This document shows positions 7,081 to 10,610 of a stretch of 10,610 bases of DNA, in pieces. How positions within the stretch are numbered: position 1 is the stretch's first letter; each line of letters opens with the position of its first letter. Under the pieces are notes generated by a model. That model saw only the letters and a list, made by a program, of their open reading frames with translations. It was not told where the DNA came from and ran no database searches. Made by a program: the position numbers and the translations under genes. The stretch is taken from the NCBI GenBank assembly GCA_964502525.1, contig CAZCXH010000173.1, positions 1 through 10,610 of the forward strand, written 5' to 3'. Origin of the DNA: DATLYB01 sp964502525 (lineage in GTDB: Bacteria > Bacteroidota > Bacteroidia > Chitinophagales > CAIOSU01).

Positions 7081-7152
7081 CATGAATTTCGTATGGCAAG
7101 ACTATATTAATCAATAGTTTACAAATTTATTTTTAATAACCATCTTAATCTA

Positions 7153-7184
7153 TTGAAAATGAGTTCTTTTTTGAAATAAATTTC
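7153..7184 (+). promoter_or_regulatory. Candidate Bacteroidota-type promoter of the adhesin-like gene
   Basis: TTG (7153-7155) and TAAATTTC (7177-7184) are separated by 21 bases, matching the Bacteroidota pattern of a -33 TTG and a -7 TAnnTTTG box at 19-21 bases except for the final base. Transcription would start near 7190, leaving a leader of about 50 bases before the GTG at 7244. The box is short and the region AT-rich, so chance is possible. Confidence 0.35.
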
Positions 7185-7243
7185 AGGAAATTCAGGATAG
7201 TTTTCCGCATATTGCAGGATAAATCGGTTCCCTGAGTCCCACC

Positions 7244-10200
7244 GTGAAAAAGCTTGTTTTTCATATTGCTTTTCTATTGTCTGGTTACATCAGTTATTGC
7301 CAGGTAATTACTACCGATAATGACAATTTCACACCGCAGGAACTGGTGGATGATGTGCTGCTGGGTTCCTGCGTGGAAGTTTCAAATGTGTCCTATACCG
7401 GCAATGCTCAGTCAATAGGATACTTCTCAAACGGTTTTGGGTCTATTGGGATAGAGGAGGGTATTCTGCTTACAAGCGGAAACACTGACGTTGCTGTAGG
7501 GCCTAACAACGCAACTGACGCGACCTTCGTTGCCGCACGACCCGGTTATGCGATCCTGGAAACGGTAACAGGCGTAACCAACACGCAGGATGCCTGCGTG
7601 TTGGAATTCGACTTTATCCCTTACAACAATGTTATAACTTTCACTTATGTTTTTGGCTCCGAAGAATACGCTGAATATGTTTGTTCCCAGTTCAACGATG
7701 TATTTGCATTCATGATAACAGGTCCAGGATATGCAGCCAATACCAACATTGCGCTTATCCCTGCAACAACCACGCCTGTAGCGATCAACACGGTTAACGG
7801 TGGTGTTGCGGGAAGCGGCTTCAGCAGTTGTCCTCCAGGCGGTTTAACCAACACAGGATACTACGTTGACAATACAGGCGGCACCGGTGTGCAGTATGAC
7901 GGTTATACCATCCCGTTGGCTGCTACCATCAGCGTAACTCCTTGCCAGACCTACCACATCCGGCTGGCAATTGCTGATGTGGGCGACCAGTATCTTGATT
8001 CCGGAGTTTTCATCGAAGCGCAAAGTTTCACTGGCGGAGAAAATATTGACGTCACCGCTTCTTCGGATGTTTATGAAGGATGCAATGGGTATTTCACATT
8101 CAGCAGATTGAATGCCACTTCGCAATCTGAGACTGTGACTTTTACTGTTTCAGGTTCCGCTTCGGAAGGAAATGACTACAACAATATTCCATCAAGCATC
8201 ACTATTCCGGCAAATCAGACTTCGGTCACTTTAAACATCCAGGCCATTCTTGACGGTTCAAGCGAGAGTTCCGAAAGCATCATCATCACGCTGCAAGGCG
8301 TGTGCGCATGTTCTGGTTCCAATAAGGACACACTGATGATTTTAAATAATACAACACTGAATGCCACCATTACTCCTGACGTTGCCCGATGCCAGGGGCA
8401 ATCCGGCTCCACCACGCTTACCGTCTCTCCTTCAGGCAGCACAACCCCATATGCTTATCAGTGGAGCTCCGGTCAGTCAACCGCTTCCATCAACGTATCA
8501 CCGAATTCCACTACCACCTATACGGTAACCGTAACTGATGGGACCGGCTGCCAAACTATAACAAGATATGTTAATGTTACGGTGGTTCAAGCCACGGATG
8601 CATCATTTACGGTGCCGCCTCCTCAATGTTTTGGCGATCAGGATTTTGATTTCAACAATACCAGCAGTTACACCGGAAGCCCTGCTTTCACCTGGCGATT
8701 CAGTGACGGAACAACTTACACTTCAGAGGATGTCAATAATAAACAATTCAGCGCACCGGGCGCCTACAGCGTGAAACTTGTGGTGGACAACGGAATTTGC
8801 CCGGACTCAGTTACCCATACTGTTACAGTAAATCCGGATCCGGCCGCTTCCATTTCTCCCGCTACTGCGGCTGTTTGCAACGGGGCAAGCGTCAGCCTTA
8901 CCGCAAGCGGCAGCGGTGGAAATTCTCCCTATGACTTTGACTGGAGCAACGGACCCTCAACTCCTTCTATCACTGTCTCACCTTCCTCCAATACTACTTA
9001 CACCGTTACTGTTACTGACGATGACGGATGCTCCGCAACAGCTTCGCGAAGTGTAACCGTAAATCCAAATCCCACCGCCTCCATTTCTCCGGCTAATATT
9101 ACGATTTGCAACGGCAGCACCGCGTCTTTAACGGCAAACGGCTCGGGCGGGACTTCACCTTATTCTTTCAGTTGGAGCACGGGAGCCACTTCAGCTAATA
9201 TTTCTGTGTCGCCATCATCCAACACGGCTTATACTGTCACGGTGACCGACAACAACGGGTGTACTGCCACGGCTACAAGGAATGTTACGGTACGACCTGT
9301 CCCAACGGCATCCATATCTCCGGCAACAGTTAATATCTGCAGCGGCAGCAGCGCATCACTAACAGCCAGCGGAAGCGGAGGAACTTCACCTTACTTCTAT
9401 AGCTGGAGCACCGGCTCCACTTCAGCAACTATTAATGTTAGTCCCTCTTCAAATACCACCTATACGGTAACAGTTACGGATAACAACGGTTGTTCTGCAT
9501 CCACGACCAGAAATGTTACAGTCCATACTAATCCCGCTGCGAGCATCTCGCCCGCCAGCGTTGCCATCTGCAATGGCGCGAGCGCTAATCTTACCGCAAG
9601 TGGGTCAGGCGGATCATCCCCCTACTCTTTCAGTTGGAGCACTGGCGCTACTTCCGCTAATATCTCCGTTTCGCCTTCGTCCAACACAACCTACTCCGTT
9701 ACAGTCACCGACAACAACGGGTGTTCAGCCACCGCTACAAGAAACGTTACCGTTAATCCTAATCCTACTGCGAGCATCTCGCCTGCCAATGTTTCCATTT
9801 GCAATGGCGCAAGCGCTAACCTCACTGCGAGCGGTTCAGGAGGAAGTTCGCCCTACTCGTTCAGTTGGAGCACGGGAGCATCTTCCGCTTCCATCTCTGT
9901 CTCGCCTTCTTCCAACACGACCTACACAGTTACCGTCACCGACAACAACGGGTGTTCAGCCACCGCTACAAGAAACGTTACCGTTAATCNNNNNNNNNNN
10001 NNNNNNNNNNNNNNNNNNNNNNNNNNNNNNNNNNNNNNNNNNNNNNNNNNNNNNNNNNNNNNNNNNNNNNNNNNNNNNNNNNNNNNNNNCTAATCCTACT
10101 GCGAGTATCTCGCCTGCCAATGTTTCGATTTGTAATGGCGCAAGCGCTAATCTCACCGCAAGCGGTTCTGGGGGAAGTTCGCCTTACGCTTTCAGTTGGA

Positions 10201-10610
10201 GTACAGGAGCCACTTCGGCTTCCATCTCCGTTTCGCCTTCGTCCAGCACAACTTACACCGTGACGGTAACCGACAATAATGGCTGTTCGGCTACGACTAC
10301 GCGAAACATTACGGTTAATTCTCCTCCCACTGCGAACATCAACAACCCGTCTGCAATTTGCACGGGTGGAAGTGTAACGCTCACCGCTTCGGGAGGGACT
10401 TCTTATTCGTGGAGCACGGGTGCTTTAACTCCGAGCATCACTGTTTCTCCGGCTTCCACCACAACTTACAATGTCACCGTCACCGATGCCAATGGCTGCA
10501 CCGCGACAACGTCACGTACCGTAACGGTTAACGCGCCTCCCATTGCGAACATTACTAATCCATCACCGATCTGCGCGGGGGGTAGTGTTACGCTCACCGC
10601 TTCGGGCGGA
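7244..10610 (+). CDS. Large secreted multi-repeat adhesin-like protein (choice-of-anchor L, PKD and SprB-like repeats), 3' end beyond window
   Basis: The start is a GTG (7244) giving MKKLVFHIAFLLSGYISYCQ, a Sec signal peptide probably cut near residue 20. Residues about 22-262 resemble a choice-of-anchor L-type domain (ELVDDVLLGSCVEVSNV, then FGSEEYAEYVCSQFNDVFAF and DVGDQYLDSGVFIEAQSF). Residues about 270-350 look like a Calx-beta-like domain (ASEGNDY, ITIPANQTSVTLNI). A first Ig-like repeat follows to about 449, then a PKD domain (about 452-528, FTWRFSDGT..SAPGAYSVKLVV). From residue 530 a tandem array of 77-residue repeats begins and crosses a 100-N gap. Downstream of the gap the true frame is offset from a straight read-through of 100 Ns, so the apparent TAA at 10091 is an artefact of the placeholder length. 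Proteins of this build in Bacteroidota are usually exported by the type IX system and act in adhesion or gliding. The C-terminal sorting domain that would prove this lies outside the window. Confidence 0.85.
8831..10610 (+). repeat. Tandem 231-bp (77-aa) repeat array with 213-bp variants at the distal end
   Basis: Units begin at 8831, 9062, 9293, 9524, 9755 and 9986, exactly 231 bp apart. The sixth is broken by the N-run. After the gap a unit ends at 10316, then a 213-bp (71-residue) variant runs 10317-10529 and another variant starts at 10530. Each full unit reads ASISP...ICNG...LTASGSGG..PY.FSWS.G....ISVSPSSNTTYTVTVTDNNGCSATATRNVTV. Two Cys per unit (in CNG and NGC) are conserved and could pair. 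Units 4 onward are nearly identical at the DNA level, for example the ends at 9754 and 9985, while units 1-3 differ more, which points to recent duplication or gene conversion at the distal end. Confidence 0.9.
9990..10089. other. Assembly gap of 100 Ns inside the repeat array
   Basis: The run is exactly 100 bases, a usual placeholder for unknown length. It begins 4 bases into a repeat unit (AATC) and resumes with CTAATCCTACTGCG, the next bases of the same unit consensus. The true missing length should therefore be a multiple of 231 bp, possibly zero, not 100. Confidence 0.9.

Noticed and set aside
10091..10093. In-frame stop ending the adhesin gene
   Set aside because: It arises only if the 100-N placeholder is read as real length; the repeat phase on both sides shows the gene stays open.
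8831..10610. CRISPR array
   Set aside because: The periodic units are 231 bp, in frame, and encode a repetitive protein without variable spacers.

Overview
The window looks like a metagenomic or draft scaffold from a Bacteroidota bacterium (Sphingobacteriales/Chitinophagales-like is my guess). The grounds are a giant secreted protein with a choice-of-anchor L-type N-terminus followed by PKD- and SprB-like repeats, an N-terminal-twitch radical SAM protein, a short HTH protein of a type I associate with Bacteroidota, start codons without Shine-Dalgarno sequences, and one promoter candidate of the TTG-N19-21-TAnnTTTG kind. A run of exactly 100 Ns (9990-10089) marks a scaffold join inside tandem repeats.

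Layout. From 1 to 5434 all genes are on the minus strand. In transcription order they are: a radical SAM protein with an N-terminal twitch/SPASM-like domain and a long unassigned C-terminal half (3434-5434); a probable lipoprotein alpha/beta-hydrolase (2542-3387); a MITE-like nested palindrome (2363-2498); an acetolactate-synthase-like TPP enzyme (570-2306); and an AraC-type sensor domain that stops before its DNA-binding half, at a small inverted repeat (33-539). From 5435 to 7243 the DNA is gene-poor: a palindromic repeat (5546-5610), a frameshifted and truncated HTH transposase-like remnant (5673-6206), a strong terminator (6386-6428), an 82-aa HTH protein (6427-6675), and an unexplained GC-rich island (about 6741-7080). 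From 7244 to the window end runs one plus-strand gene for a very large secreted adhesin-like protein, which continues beyond the window.

How they may work together. I see no clear multi-gene pathway. The radical SAM and hydrolase genes are 46 bp apart and could be co-transcribed. The TPP enzyme is separated from them by the MITE-like element and has no acetolactate synthase small-subunit neighbour. The adhesin is an independent unit. The most informative observations are the phase-locked repeat array across the gap, the nested palindrome with candidate target duplication, the three same-direction frameshifts that reconstruct the transposase-like protein, and the unassigned C-terminal half of the radical SAM protein.
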